This document shows, one piece after another, positions 17,412-27,102 of a stretch of DNA of 64,000 nt. The notes under the pieces were generated by a model. The model had not been told where the DNA came from and ran no database searches. It saw nothing but the letters and a program-made list of their open reading frames with translations. Within the stretch, counting starts at the first letter, position 1. Every line of letters begins with the position of its first letter. A program made the position numbers and the translations under genes. The stretch is from Ignavibacteriota bacterium (GTDB lineage: Bacteria > Bacteroidota > Ignavibacteria > Ignavibacteriales > Melioribacteraceae): contig JADJGF010000001.1 in NCBI GenBank assembly GCA_016708125.1, positions 1 through 64,000 of the forward strand. Direction: 5' to 3'.

Positions 17412-17882
17412 TTATTTAATATTTCTGAATTCAAAATAATTTGAATATTCCAATAACTCTTTTAGTAATTCAGATTCAGCACCTAAACCAAAATATTTTT
17501 CATTTATTTTAAGATAAACGAAAATAGATATTTGAGTATTCTCTGAATCTTGTAATAATTGCTTAATTTCATCTTTAACTTTCCTAATTCTTTTTAGTAA
17601 ATAAAAAGCATGATTTTCGAAGCGTTGAACTTTAATTTTATTTTCAGTGGAATAAACCCAAAGTGTAAACTGACGAATCTTTTTTACTTTTTTTACTTTT
17701 TTAGATTCTTCATCTAATTCTTTTCCAAAATAAATTTCACCTTTATTAAAATATCTAAGGGGTTTTAATTTTAATATTTTAGAAAGTTCATTCTTTTTAT
17801 AAGTATTTGAATGTATACCATATTCAATATGAATTTCATTATAATCATAAAAGCTAAATTCTTGCAATAATTTTGTTTTCAT
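17412..17882 (-). CDS. DUF4279-like protein (copy 1)
   Basis: 156 aa, no signal peptide. EIHIEYGIHSNTYKKNELSKILKLKPLRYFNKGE followed by FTLWVYSTENKIKVQRFENHAFYLLKRIRKVKDEIKQLL resembles DUF4279 (strand, Pro-containing loop, W, then a helix pair ending in a beta strand). The function of DUF4279 is not established. A copy is at 27781-28251. Confidence 0.5.
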   Translation of the reverse strand: MKTKLLQEFSFYDYNEIHIEYGIHSNTYKKNELSKILKLKPLRYFNKGEIYFGKELDEESKKVKKVKKIRQFTLWVYSTENKIKVQRFENHAFYLLKRIRKVKDEIKQLLQDSENTQISIFVYLKINEKYFGLGAESELLKELLEYSNYFEFRNIK

Positions 17883-17901
17883 AAGATTCTCTTTTTAAAA
17901 C

Positions 17902-18126
17902 ACATAACGGCGTGGCAAATAACCCGTCCGCCCAAAACAACAATTTTACTAAATAACGATTAATTAAATTTTTTAAGCAAAGTTTAAATTGCCTTTATCA
18001 AACTTTGCGACTAACTTTTCATAATTGCACTTCACTATAACAAATATCTAAAATTTACTTCCCAACAATTTATTTACAACCAAAACAGAACTGAGCGAAG
18101 CGGTCGGGTTGATTTGTTTGTTATAA
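17902..18126 (-). repeat. attC19, type A2
   Basis: Core ACATAAC/GTTATAA. Nearly all of it is identical to attC33, which however closes a different cassette. Confidence 0.93.
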
Positions 18127-18133
18127 TGCATTT

Positions 18134-18655
18134 TTATTTTTTAAGTTTTTTCGCAATTACCAATAAAATTCTTGAATCAAATCTTACATCGTATTTTTTA
18201 TTAGTTCCTCCACTTGATATAATAAATGATTTTTCTATTTTGTTTATTGTATAGTCTAAGATTGTTGGTGTATTTAACCCTATTGATGAGAACATAGGTA
18301 AAAATGATCCGAGATATATTCTTTCTCCTTTTGCAACCAAAATGAATGGTATACCAAAAACTTTAGAAAATACTCTTGTTGAATCTTTGCCAAGATAATT
18401 TGAAAGATTATTTCTAAGAAAAACTTTATGATTTTCAAAATCATACAATACTATATCATCATATGTCAAAATTGGTTCTGATCTCAATTCTAGCTTATTG
18501 ATTGATATGTTTTCAACATCATTTGTTCGTAATGAATCTTCTTTCAGTAAATAAATTGCAAATCTTTCATCAAATTCTGGAGAAACTGAATTACTACAAG
18601 AAAAAGAAATAATTATTATAAATTGAGCAATCAATATTTTCAATATTATTTTCAT
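18134..18655 (-). CDS. Lipoprotein, unrecognised
   Basis: 173 aa. Signal sequence with lipobox IISFSC (Cys near residue 20). The remainder has alternating beta-type segments (TYDDIVLYDFENHKVFLRN; IPFILVAKGERIYLGSF) and no family I recognise. Single gene of its cassette. Confidence 0.6.
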   Translation of the reverse strand: MKIILKILIAQFIIIISFSCSNSVSPEFDERFAIYLLKEDSLRTNDVENISINKLELRSEPILTYDDIVLYDFENHKVFLRNNLSNYLGKDSTRVFSKVFGIPFILVAKGERIYLGSFLPMFSSIGLNTPTILDYTINKIEKSFIISSGGTNKKYDVRFDSRILLVIAKKLKK

Positions 18656-18673
18656 ATTTATCTCTTATTTGCA

Positions 18674-18896
18674 TTATAACGGCGGGGCAAATAACACGCC
18701 GCCCATAATTACAATTTTACAAAATAACGAATTTTTATTTTTACAAAACAATGTTTAACTTTTTGCCACAAACATTGTTTTTTAATTTGCTGAATTGCAC
18801 AAACTTTAACAAAAAACTTAAATTAAACTTCCAAACTAATTTTTTACAAAATTCCGCCGAACAAAAACGGCGGTCGTGTTGATTTGTTTGTTATGC
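18674..18896 (-). repeat. attC20, type A3
   Basis: Core TTATAAC/GTTATGC; arms AAATAACACGCCGCC and GGCGGTCGTGTTGATTT (paired change CCC to CAC, GGG to GTG). Copy: attC26. Confidence 0.92.
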
Positions 18897-18963
18897 GTTT
18901 ATTAATTTATTTTTTTATTAAGTTTTTTCAATTTTTCAAGATTTGTATCTGATGCTGAAATCC

Positions 18964-19323
18964 TTATAAGTTTAACCCAAGAAAAATAACTGCATCAAAA
19001 CCACCACTTTTAATTTTTTCTGCTTCATTTAAAATTACTAATTGGTCATACGACAAATTATCATACTGCCTATCTAATCTATCTTTAATGCTATCAAAAT
19101 AGTCCCTTTTAGTAATTAGATGTTGTCCTTCAGTTCCAGTAAAAAATCCTATTTTTTTATTTGTAAAATCAAAAGATTTCCGTTCCTTTTGAAAGGAATT
19201 ATTAAAATAATCAGATTCATATTTTGTTAATACTAAATTACTATCTAATCCAAGAAGATTAAAATCTTGAGAATAAGTTTTATTATAAATAAGTAATAAA
19301 AGAATGATAAAATATATTTTCAT
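18964..19323 (-). pseudogene. Secreted protein gene, C-terminal frameshift (copy 1)
   Basis: From the ATG at 19323: signal peptide MKIYFIILLLLIYNKTYSQ, then a soluble part with FFTGTEGQHLITKRDYFDSIKDRL. It ends VIFLGLNL after losing one A in an A-run at about 18981. Compared with the second copy, the intact reading continues VIFSWVKLIRISASDTNLEKL. Family unrecognised. Single-base loss in a homopolymer could be real or a sequencing error. Confidence 0.6.
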
Positions 19324-19342
19324 AATGTCACCTAAAATTGAC

Positions 19343-19565
19343 GCATAACGGCGGCGCAAATAACCCGTCCGCCCAAAACAACAATTTTATTTAATAACGA
19401 TTGGTAAAATTACCAAAGCAGTTTTTAATTTGCCTTTGGCAAAAACTGCGACTCACTTTTCAGAATTGTACTTCACTTTTACAAAAAACTAAAATTTACT
19501 TTCTAACTTTTATTTTGTACAAAACCCAAACGAGCGAAGCGGTCGGGTTGATTTGTTGGTTATGT
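19343..19565 (-). repeat. attC21, type A1
   Basis: Core GCATAAC/GTTATGT. Confidence 0.93.
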
Positions 19566-19572
19566 GTAATTT

Positions 19573-19992
19573 TTAATATTTCATTTTGGAAATAATAATT
19601 TTATTGTTCTCTACTTTAACAATTGGTTTCTTTGTTATAAATAATTTATTTGTAAAATAAATAGATGTAATTATTATTAATATTGTTGGAAAGAAAATTA
19701 AAATAATTGTTTGCTTTGGAATTTGATTTAGTAATGGATCTAATAATATTTTTATCAAAACATACGAAAAATATATTGCTGCGATTGGTAAAATAAAAAG
19801 TAATATTTTTCTTATAATTTGTTGTGAATTAGTTAAAGATATTTTTTCAATTTCATTGTTAACTTTTATCAATATTTCATTCATTTCAATTTGATTATCA
19901 TTTTCAACAATAAATTGTTCATTCGATTTAAAAAGATTTATGAGATTTTTATTCCAATTTACAGAAGAAGTTTTTAATAAAACATCACTCAT
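19573..19992 (-). CDS. Two-TM membrane protein, unrecognised
   Basis: 139 aa. N-terminal 60 residues soluble and Asn/Glu-rich; two membrane helices at about 62-82 and 93-114; short C-terminal tail PIVKVENNKIIISKMKY with a beta-strand look. The helices and tail resemble membrane PH-like proteins, but this is weak. Single gene in its cassette. Confidence 0.55.
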   Translation of the reverse strand: MSDVLLKTSSVNWNKNLINLFKSNEQFIVENDNQIEMNEILIKVNNEIEKISLTNSQQIIRKILLFILPIAAIYFSYVLIKILLDPLLNQIPKQTIILIFFPTILIIITSIYFTNKLFITKKPIVKVENNKIIISKMKY

Positions 19993-20011
19993 AATTTCTC
20001 CATTTTATTAC

Positions 20012-20235
20012 ACATAACGGCGTTGCAAATAACCCGCCGCCCAACACTACAATTTTATTTAATAACGATTGATAAATTTACCAGAGCAATGTTTAATTTT
20101 TCCATAACAAACATTGCGACTTAACTTTCTGAATATTGTTCCCTTTAAACAAAAAACTTAAATAAAACTTTCGAACTTTCTATTTACAAATTCCGCCGAA
20201 CAAAAACGGCGGTCAAGTTGATTTGCTTGTTAGGC
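20012..20235 (-). repeat. attC22, type A3
   Basis: Core ACATAAC/GTTAGGC; inner hairpin GCAATGTTTAA/ACAAACATTGC. Confidence 0.92.
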
Positions 20236-20238
20236 AGA

Positions 20239-20391
20239 TTATTTTCTTAATTTATCATCATTATCACTTTTCTCAAGAATATCATTCTCAGGTTGAATGT
20301 CCCAATCATCATTTGATATTTCTTCAGTGTCATCATTTTCATTAACTTCTTCGTCATCTGAACTATTGTTAAATTTTATTTCTTCAGTCAT
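20239..20391 (-). CDS. Very acidic 50-residue protein
   Basis: MTEEIKFNNSSDDEEVNEND... 50 aa, about one third Asp/Glu, no membrane segment. GAGG lies nine bases upstream of the ATG and the gene starts 14 bp after the end of the 3-TM protein gene, so the two form one operon within a single cassette. Such a strongly acidic partner could be a small regulator, but nothing proves it. Confidence 0.6.
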   Translation of the reverse strand: MTEEIKFNNSSDDEEVNENDDTEEISNDDWDIQPENDILEKSDNDDKLRK

Positions 20392-20404
20392 ATCAAACCT
20401 CTTT

Positions 20405-20962
20405 TTATTTTAAATAAATTATTATTGAATATAAAACTAAATTTGCTAAAACTAAAAACAGTGAAATTTTTAACCAAATCGAAATTAATTTTACCTTTTT
20501 TGATTTTTGAATATTTATTTCTCTAACATTTTCTTCAGAATCTGATAACGAATTAATTATATAAATAATTAATTTTCTTTGACTTTGCTTTTCAGTTTTT
20601 TCAATATTTCTTAAATAATTTTTAACTTTATTAATTTTTGAAGGGTCAACTACTTTTTTTATTGAAAGAGCACTTAATGAAAAATAAAACGAAGTCGAAA
20701 TTGCAATTAGTAATAATAAAATTAAAAGAAGCCAAATAATATAATGACAATTTAATTCTTTAATTGATTGGAAAAATTCAGATGTTAGACTTTGATAAAC
20801 AAATCCAGAAATAACTGTAAATAAAATTCCAATAAAAGTAGTTAATCTTGAACTTTTAGAATCTAAACTTTCAAAAAAATTATGTTGAATATGATACTTT
20901 TGCCAAGAATAATCTAAAAGTATTTTAAGTTCATCAATATTTTCTGAGTATGTTTTATTCAT
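20405..20962 (-). CDS. Three-TM membrane protein (SLATT/Pycsar-effector-like layout)
   Basis: 185 aa. Soluble N-terminus (1-35), membrane helices at about 41-60 and 74-97, a charged cytosolic segment (100-155), and a last helix at 161-183. SSRLTTFIGILFTVISGFVY at TM1 resembles the start of small prokaryotic membrane effectors that oligomerise and leak membranes, but I cannot assign a named family. Its partner is the acidic 50-aa protein downstream. Confidence 0.5.
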   Translation of the reverse strand: MNKTYSENIDELKILLDYSWQKYHIQHNFFESLDSKSSRLTTFIGILFTVISGFVYQSLTSEFFQSIKELNCHYIIWLLLILLLLIAISTSFYFSLSALSIKKVVDPSKINKVKNYLRNIEKTEKQSQRKLIIYIINSLSDSEENVREINIQKSKKVKLISIWLKISLFLVLANLVLYSIIIYLK

Positions 20963-20976
20963 AGTTTTATAAAGCT

Positions 20977-21202
20977 GCCTAACGACGTGGCAAATAACCC
21001 GTCCGCCAAAAACAACAATTTTATTTAAAAACGAATTTTATAATTACCAAAGCAAAGTTTAACTTTTCTTTAGCAAACTTTGCGACTAAACTTTTTGAAT
21101 TGAACTTCACTTTAACAAAAAACTAAAATTTACTTTCCAAATTTCTGTTTACAAACCAAACCCAAACTGAGCGAAGCGGTCGGGTTGATTTGCGTGTTAT
21201 AC
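20977..21202 (-). repeat. attC23, type A2
   Basis: Core GCCTAAC/GTTATAC. Identical, as far as I can read, to attC27. Confidence 0.93.
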
Positions 21203-21546
21203 ACTTTTATACAAATTTTTTGTTTTAACTTTTTTGATAATTTATTTAACAGAATTTTCTTAAATCATTTTGAAAACATTTATTTATCGAAATATTTAAA
21301 CAGCTCTAAATTTTAAATACATTTTTTGTATAGAAAAACCAAAACAGCAATTTTACGTTTTGAAAAATGTAAAACTTAGAAAAATGTTAAACAAAAATTA
21401 TTAAAAGAACGAAAACTAATTTTAAGAAATTTTTTACGAATTTATATTTTTACGAAAAACCAAAATATGATTTTACAAAAGTTTGAAAACTTAAAACTTT
21501 ACAAAACTTTTAAGATAATTTTAAATAATTTTTAAACCGTGTATAA
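21197..21546 (-). mobile_element. Gene-less cassette body, family NC, copy 3
   Basis: With attC23 it forms a 570-bp unit repeated without visible change at 23491-24060 (copy 5). Confidence 0.85.
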
Positions 21547-21817
21547 CGGCGCACGCTGCTAAGCAGATTGGCTGCTTAATTCTGCTTGAGCAGTTGGTTA
21601 TCTGACAGGCGATGCCGTCAGATAGATTCTAAACTGCTGTACGATTAGCCAAAGTATCAAAAATTTGAATGCGTAGAGACGTTAATTATTTAGCATCATA
21701 TAAATTTTACAAAATATATTATTTAAGTGGAAACAAAATAGTGGATATTAAAAAACTTTCAACAAATCAATTTAGGCAAAAAGCATTTAAATTTTATAGC
21801 AGCGTGCGCCGTTATCC
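21541..21817 (-). repeat. attC24, type D (277 bp)
   Basis: Core GTATAAC/GTTATCC. Arms AACGGCGCACGCTGCTA/TAGCAGCGTGCGCCGTT. The loop hairpin here is ATCTGA/TCAGAT (21600-21623) in place of the ATCCAT/ATGGAT stem of attC2: different bases, same pairing. Confidence 0.75.
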
Positions 21818-21879
21818 ACAGGCTCAGACACGGTCAGCTTTATGCCTAAGCATTATTAAAAAACCATAGGAGCAAAGCA

Positions 21880-22050
21880 ATGGACTACTTAATATTATTA
21901 GCTATAATTGGGTTGTACTATTTAATAATCAAAAATTCTAAGAAAAATATTTTAATAACCACGAAAATGACAATGGGACAAAGGGAAAATTTTATTCGTG
22001 GTTTTGAAAATTATATTTCAAATAATCCAAAAATTGATGGTAATCATTAA
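21880..22050 (+). CDS. Possible 56-residue single-TM protein, plus strand
   Basis: MDYLILLAIIGLYYLIIKN... then a basic segment. AGGAG lies seven bases before the ATG, but that stretch is also the internal inverted repeat (AGCAAAGCAATG), so the ribosome site may be fortuitous. It converges with and overlaps the minus-strand gene by 59 bp. Real only if the hydrophobic start is expressed. Confidence 0.4.
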   Translation: MDYLILLAIIGLYYLIIKNSKKNILITTKMTMGQRENFIRGFENYISNNPKIDGNH

Positions 22051-22189
22051 TTAACTCATTATAGATGGAGTTTTCTTCTTTATCCTCCAATTTAGAGATA
22101 ATCTTAGATTGGACTTTAAGGACAAACTCAGTGTTAGCTATGATAAAATTTCCTAATTCAGTCATATTGAAATGGATTTCTTGTTTCAT
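21992..22189 (-). CDS. Small 65-residue helical protein
   Basis: Starts MKQEIHFNMTELGNFI, with GAGG ahead of the ATG at 22189; ends YLKYNFQNHE. Charged, helical, no membrane segment, no known family. It occupies the position of the zinc-ribbon gene in the other type D cassette but is unrelated. Confidence 0.5.
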   Translation of the reverse strand: MKQEIHFNMTELGNFIIANTEFVLKVQSKIISKLEDKEENSIYNELINDYHQFLDYLKYNFQNHE

Positions 22190-22257
22190 ATTATTCCTCA
22201 AAATATAAGAGACATTGCTTTGCTTAGCCAATGCGTAACGATAACGGCAGAGGCTGT

Positions 22258-22481
22258 GGATAACGGCGTGGCAAATAACCCGTCCGCCCGAAACAACAAT
22301 TTTACTAAATAACGAATTTGTAATTTTACAAAACAATGTTTAACTTTTTTCAAAAACATTGTTTTTAAACTTTCTGAATTGCACTTCACTTTAACAAAAA
22401 ACTATAATTTATTTTTAAACTTTTTGTTTACAAACCAAACCGGAATTGACCGAAGCGGTCGGGTTGATTTGCGTGTTATAC
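22258..22481 (-). repeat. attC25, type A3
   Basis: Core GGATAAC/GTTATAC. Confidence 0.92.
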
Positions 22482-22828
22482 ACTTTTATATAAATTTTTT
22501 GTTTTAACTTTTTTTAGAAATTTTATTTAACAGATTTTTCTTAAATCATTTTGAAAACATTTATTTATTGAAATATTTTAACAGTTCTAAATTTTAAATA
22601 CATTTTTTGAATTGAAATACATGAACAGCAATTTTACGTTTTGAAAAATGTAAAACTTAGAAAAATGTTTAACAAAAATAATTAAAAGAACGAAAAACTA
22701 AATTTTGGAAAAATTAACTTTTTGAAAACTTTACAACAAAATTAAAATTCGATTTTACAAAAGTTTGAAAACAAAAATTTTTACAAAACCTAAAAGACAA
22801 TTTTAAATAGTTTTTAAACCGTGTATAA
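22476..22828 (-). mobile_element. Gene-less cassette body, family NC, copy 4
   Basis: Diverged member with GAACGAAAAACTAAATTTTGG, intermediate between the copy 2 and copy 3 subgroups. Confidence 0.85.
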
Positions 22829-23045
22829 CGGCGGGGCAAATAACACGCCGCCCATAATTACAATTTTACAAAATAACGAATTTTTATTTTTACAAAACAA
22901 TGTTTAACTTTTTGCCACAAACATTGTTTTTTAATTTGCTGAATTGCACAAACTTTAACAAAAAACTTAAATTAAACTTCCAAACTAATTTTTTACAAAA
23001 TTCCGCCGAACAAAAACGGCGGTCGTGTTGATTTGTTTGTTATGC
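22823..23045 (-). repeat. attC26, type A3
   Basis: Core GTATAAC/GTTATGC; copy of attC20 with the same CAC/GTG arm variant. Confidence 0.92.
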
Positions 23046-23050
23046 GTTTA

Positions 23051-23471
23051 TTAATTTATTTTTTTATTAAGTTTTTTCAATTTTTCAAGATTTGTATCTG
23101 ATGCTGAAATCCTTATAAGTTTAACCCAAGAAAAAATAACTGCATCAAAACCACCACTTTTAATTTTTTCTGCTTCATTTAAAATTACTAATTGGTCATA
23201 CGACAAATTATCATACTGCCTATCTAATCTATCTTTAATGCTATCAAAATAGTCCCTTTTAGTAATTAGATGTTGTCCTTCAGTTCCAGTAAAAATCCTA
23301 TTTTTTATTTGTAAAATCAAAAGATTTCCGTTCCTTTTGAAAGGAATTATTAAAATAATCAGATTCATATTTTGTTAATACTAAATTACTATCTAATCCA
23401 AGAAGATTAAAATCTTGAGAATAAGTTTTATTATAAATAAGTAATAAAAGAATGATAAAATATATTTTCAT
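23051..23471 (-). pseudogene. Secreted protein gene, internal frameshift (copy 2)
   Basis: Copy of the gene at 18964-19323. Here the C-terminus (VIFSWVKLIRISASDTNLEKLKKLNKKIN) is intact. Bases are missing in the A- and T-runs at about 23292-23306, so the frame breaks after SFDFTNKK. The start is the ATG at 23471. The two copies thus carry different lesions. Confidence 0.6.
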
Positions 23472-23490
23472 AATGTCACCTAAAATTGAC

Positions 23491-23716
23491 GCATAACGAC
23501 GTGGCAAATAACCCGTCCGCCAAAAACAACAATTTTATTTAAAAACGAATTTTATAATTACCAAAGCAAAGTTTAACTTTTCTTTAGCAAACTTTGCGAC
23601 TAAACTTTTTGAATTGAACTTCACTTTAACAAAAAACTAAAATTTACTTTCCAAATTTCTGTTTACAAACCAAACCCAAACTGAGCGAAGCGGTCGGGTT
23701 GATTTGCGTGTTATAC
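23491..23716 (-). repeat. attC27, type A2
   Basis: Core GCATAAC/GTTATAC; twin of attC23. Confidence 0.93.
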
Positions 23717-24060
23717 ACTTTTATACAAATTTTTTGTTTTAACTTTTTTGATAATTTATTTAACAGAATTTTCTTAAATCATTTTGAAAACATTTATTTA
23801 TCGAAATATTTAAACAGCTCTAAATTTTAAATACATTTTTTGTATAGAAAAACCAAAACAGCAATTTTACGTTTTGAAAAATGTAAAACTTAGAAAAATG
23901 TTAAACAAAAATTATTAAAAGAACGAAAACTAATTTTAAGAAATTTTTTACGAATTTATATTTTTACGAAAAACCAAAATATGATTTTACAAAAGTTTGA
24001 AAACTTAAAACTTTACAAAACTTTTAAGATAATTTTAAATAATTTTTAAACCGTGTATAA
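23711..24060 (-). mobile_element. Gene-less cassette body, family NC, copy 5
   Basis: Twin of copy 3, including its attC. Confidence 0.85.
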
Positions 24061-24279
24061 CGGCGTTGCGCCTAACCCGCCGCCCATAACAAGGAAGCAG
24101 AGCTAAAACGAAATGCCAATGATTAAACAAACTGCACTTAACTTGCATCAGCAAGTGCAGTTTGTAAGTTAATTAATTAGAACGAACACTTAGAACAACA
24201 AACTATAACTAAAACACAATTTCAAAAATCACAAAATCGCCGAACTAAAACGGCGGTCGGGTTGAGGCGCTGGTTATAG
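24055..24279 (-). repeat. attC28, type B
   Basis: Core GTATAAC/GTTATAG. Inner hairpin AAACTGCACTT/AAGTGCAGTTT replaces the GCCGTTGCGT stem of attC9 with full pairing kept. Confidence 0.92.
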
Positions 24280-24284
24280 TACCT

Positions 24285-25013
24285 TTAAGAAGAAACGATT
24301 TTATCTGATTTTTCTTTTGAACTTTTTTTTATTTCTTCCATTTCTTTTTTAAGTAACAGCAGTTCTGCATCATATTTTTTATGGAATGATTTATCATAAC
24401 CTTTATAATTTTTTTTGAATATTTTTCTAAAAAAGGAAGCCTCTTTTTTTAAGAGAACTCTACAACGAGCAATTATGAATTCTGTTCTTTCCATCGAGTC
24501 AACACAAAATTTTCTAAAAAGTTTAAGACTTTCTGCAAATCGTAACATATTTTCGTTATAATTCTCTGGGGTTATCTGGCCAGTTAAGCGTGCCATTTTC
24601 ATTGATTCGTGGAAATGGTTGATATTAGTAACATCATTATTATGTCTATCTACTAAGATAATGTAAGAGAAATATTCATTAATAAAATCATCACTTTGCA
24701 AATCTAGGATGATATCTTTATCAATCGATATTTTATCCAGTCGATTTGCTGAAAAAGGATTTTGTGACTTTTCGTTTGCTAATTTAATGACACCTAAAAT
24801 CTGATCTATATTATAAAGTGTATCGTATAATGAATTATAATTTTCATTGCCAAATAATTGAATTTTACCTAAAGCTCTTATGTTTGATTTTTTCTTTTCT
24901 TTCTTGGCTTTTACTCTTTCTGCTAATCGAATAAATAAATAGGCAAATAATGCTCCAGCAAATGGTGCAATCAATAACTTTATTACTTCGTATGTGTTGT
25001 CGTGATTATGCAT
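24285..25013 (-). CDS. Membrane-anchored helical protein, unrecognised
   Basis: 242 aa. One membrane helix at about 10-29 (VIKLLIAPFAGALFAYLFI), a basic stop-transfer (RVKAKKEKKK), then about 190 residues of helical soluble domain with conserved-looking FRKFCVDSMERTEFIIARCR. A lysine/glutamate-rich coiled tail follows. This layout (TM anchor plus helical bundle) is frequent among uncharacterised phage-defence or stress proteins, but no motif identifies it. Confidence 0.55.
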   Translation of the reverse strand: MHNHDNTYEVIKLLIAPFAGALFAYLFIRLAERVKAKKEKKKSNIRALGKIQLFGNENYNSLYDTLYNIDQILGVIKLANEKSQNPFSANRLDKISIDKDIILDLQSDDFINEYFSYIILVDRHNNDVTNINHFHESMKMARLTGQITPENYNENMLRFAESLKLFRKFCVDSMERTEFIIARCRVLLKKEASFFRKIFKKNYKGYDKSFHKKYDAELLLLKKEMEEIKKSSKEKSDKIVSS

Positions 25014-25022
25014 ATTTAGGTA

Positions 25023-25248
25023 CTATAACGGCGTGGCAAATAACCCGTCCGCCGAAAACAACAATTTTATTAAATAACGAATGGTTTATTTTAAAGAGCA
25101 GTTTTTAATTTTGTCAACAAAAAAACTGCGACTAACTCTACAAAATTGTACTAAACTTTAACTAAAAACTTAAATTAACTTCCCAACTTTTTGTTTACAA
25201 ACCAAACCAGAATTGAGCGAAGCGGTCGGGTTGATTTGCTGGTTATAC
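25023..25248 (-). repeat. attC29, type A1
   Basis: Core CTATAAC/GTTATAC. Confidence 0.93.
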
Positions 25249-25253
25249 ACCTT

Positions 25254-26255
25254 TTAATTACTAAAATAATTTTTCAAATCCTCATTCCACACAAAAAACG
25301 ATGATGCGACATTACTCCATTTTTCGACATCAACTTCAGAATCAACCTGGAAAACCTTAACTCGTTTACCAATTTTTCCAACGTCTTTTACGTGACAATT
25401 TATTCTTTTTTCAATCTCAGACTTATTATAAATTCTTATTGCACCATCAAAATGTTCAATTTTATTAGTTTCTTTATTAAAAATTGTATGAAAATATCTG
25501 CTTGCACGACAATCATAAAAATTAGTTTTGGGAACTTCTTCAAAAATAATATGTACTTCATTTTCTTTTGGAATCCACACAGCATCTGTAAATTGTGTTT
25601 GAGAAAAATCATAACGATCATCCATCCATCTAACATGGGTTATCTCTTTTAAAGAATTAAATGAATTTAACTCTGGAGGTTTTCCATAAATGAACATTCT
25701 ATAGTTCATTTGACTAAAGCTATCTTTATCAAAAACCAAAAACGGATCCAATCTGACTTTTACCTCACATGTTTTACTCAAAGTAAATAAATGCCCTGCA
25801 CACCAATACATAGAATTTGGAACGGGTAATGTTAAAAGAATTTGAAATACTTTTTTACTTGATTTAAGAATTTCATGCATTTTTGAAATTGAGATTAATT
25901 TATTATCGTCAATTTCAACTTCTCTAAACTCTGACAAATCATAAGGCGGAGTGGGATTACTATCATCATTCAACAGAAAATCTAAACGAAATCTTCCAAC
26001 CTCTTTATCTAAATTTAATTTTGCGTAAGAGATTTTTGCATTATCACTCCAACTTAATAGTTTCATTTGTTTCCCAAATAATTTGTATTCTTTATTTGAA
26101 AGAATTTCATTTATTTCGGTATCACCAATATTTTCTAAATAGTAATCTAAGTTTTCTTTTTGTGGATGGTTATTGTGAAATACTATATCATTAATTTCAA
26201 AAAACAATGGTTTATCAATTGATGCTAAATATTTTATTAACTCAATATTTGACAT
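25254..26255 (-). CDS. Soluble 333-residue protein, unrecognised
   Basis: No signal peptide or membrane segment; mixed alpha/beta composition. Segments that look conserved are FRLDFLLNDD, YWCAGHLFTLSK, VRWMDDRYDFSQTQF and YDCRASRYFHTIFNKETNKIEHFDGA. I know no family with these. Single gene filling the cassette; the start ATG is 13 bp from the next core site. Confidence 0.6.
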   Translation of the reverse strand: MSNIELIKYLASIDKPLFFEINDIVFHNNHPQKENLDYYLENIGDTEINEILSNKEYKLFGKQMKLLSWSDNAKISYAKLNLDKEVGRFRLDFLLNDDSNPTPPYDLSEFREVEIDDNKLISISKMHEILKSSKKVFQILLTLPVPNSMYWCAGHLFTLSKTCEVKVRLDPFLVFDKDSFSQMNYRMFIYGKPPELNSFNSLKEITHVRWMDDRYDFSQTQFTDAVWIPKENEVHIIFEEVPKTNFYDCRASRYFHTIFNKETNKIEHFDGAIRIYNKSEIEKRINCHVKDVGKIGKRVKVFQVDSEVDVEKWSNVASSFFVWNEDLKNYFSN

Positions 26256-26267
26256 ATTTTTACTGGT

Positions 26268-26492
26268 GTATAACGGCGTGGCAAATAACCCGACGCCAAT
26301 AACTACAATTTTAATAAATAACGAATGGTTTATTTTAAAGAGCAGTTTTTAATTTTGTTTTACAAAAAACTGCGACTTACTTTTCTGAATTGTACTTCAT
26401 TTTAACAAATAATTTTAATGAACTTTCAAACTTTTTATTTACAAACCAAACCGGAATTGAGCGAAGCGGTCGGGTTGATTTGCGTGTTATAC
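26268..26492 (-). repeat. attC30, type A1
   Basis: Core GTATAAC/GTTATAC. Confidence 0.93.
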
Positions 26493-26834
26493 ACTTTTAT
26501 ACAAATTTTTTGTTTTAACTTTTTTAGAAATTTTATTTAACAGATTTTTCTTAAATCCTTTGAAAAAATTTATTTATTGGAAATTTTAACAGCTCTAAAT
26601 TTTAAATACATTTTTTGAATAGAAAAACTGGACTGCAATTTTACATTTTAGAAAAACTAAAACTTTGATAAATGTTTAAAAAAATTAATAAAAAGAACGG
26701 GAACTAATTTTTAGAAATATTTTACGAATTTAATTTTTTGCGAAAAACCAAAATATGATTTTACGAAAGTTTGAAAACTTAATATTTTATATAACTTTAG
26801 AGATAAAGTTAAATAATTTTTAAACCGTGTATAA
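26487..26834 (-). mobile_element. Gene-less cassette body, family NC, copy 6
   Basis: A more diverged copy (GGAACTAATTTTTAG, TTTTACGAAAGTTTG). No gene visible. Confidence 0.85.
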
Positions 26835-27052
26835 CGGCGGCGCAAATAACTTGCCGCCCATAATTTAAATTTTATTAAATAACGATTTTATAATTACCAG
26901 AGCAAAGTTTAATTTTTCTTTAGCAAACTTTGCGACTCACTTTTCTGAATTGAACTTCACTTTAACAAAAAACTTTAGTAAACCTTTCGAACTTTCTTTT
27001 TACAATATTCCGCCAAACCAGAACGGCGGTCAAGTTGATTTGCTGGTTAGGT
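26829..27052 (-). repeat. attC31, type A2 variant
   Basis: Core GTATAAC/GTTAGGT; arms AACTTGCCGCCC and GGCGGTCAAGTT. Confidence 0.92.
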
Positions 27053-27102
27053 GTACTATATAATATTATCACAGAAAACATAATTATCTGTGTGCTATAT
27101 TT

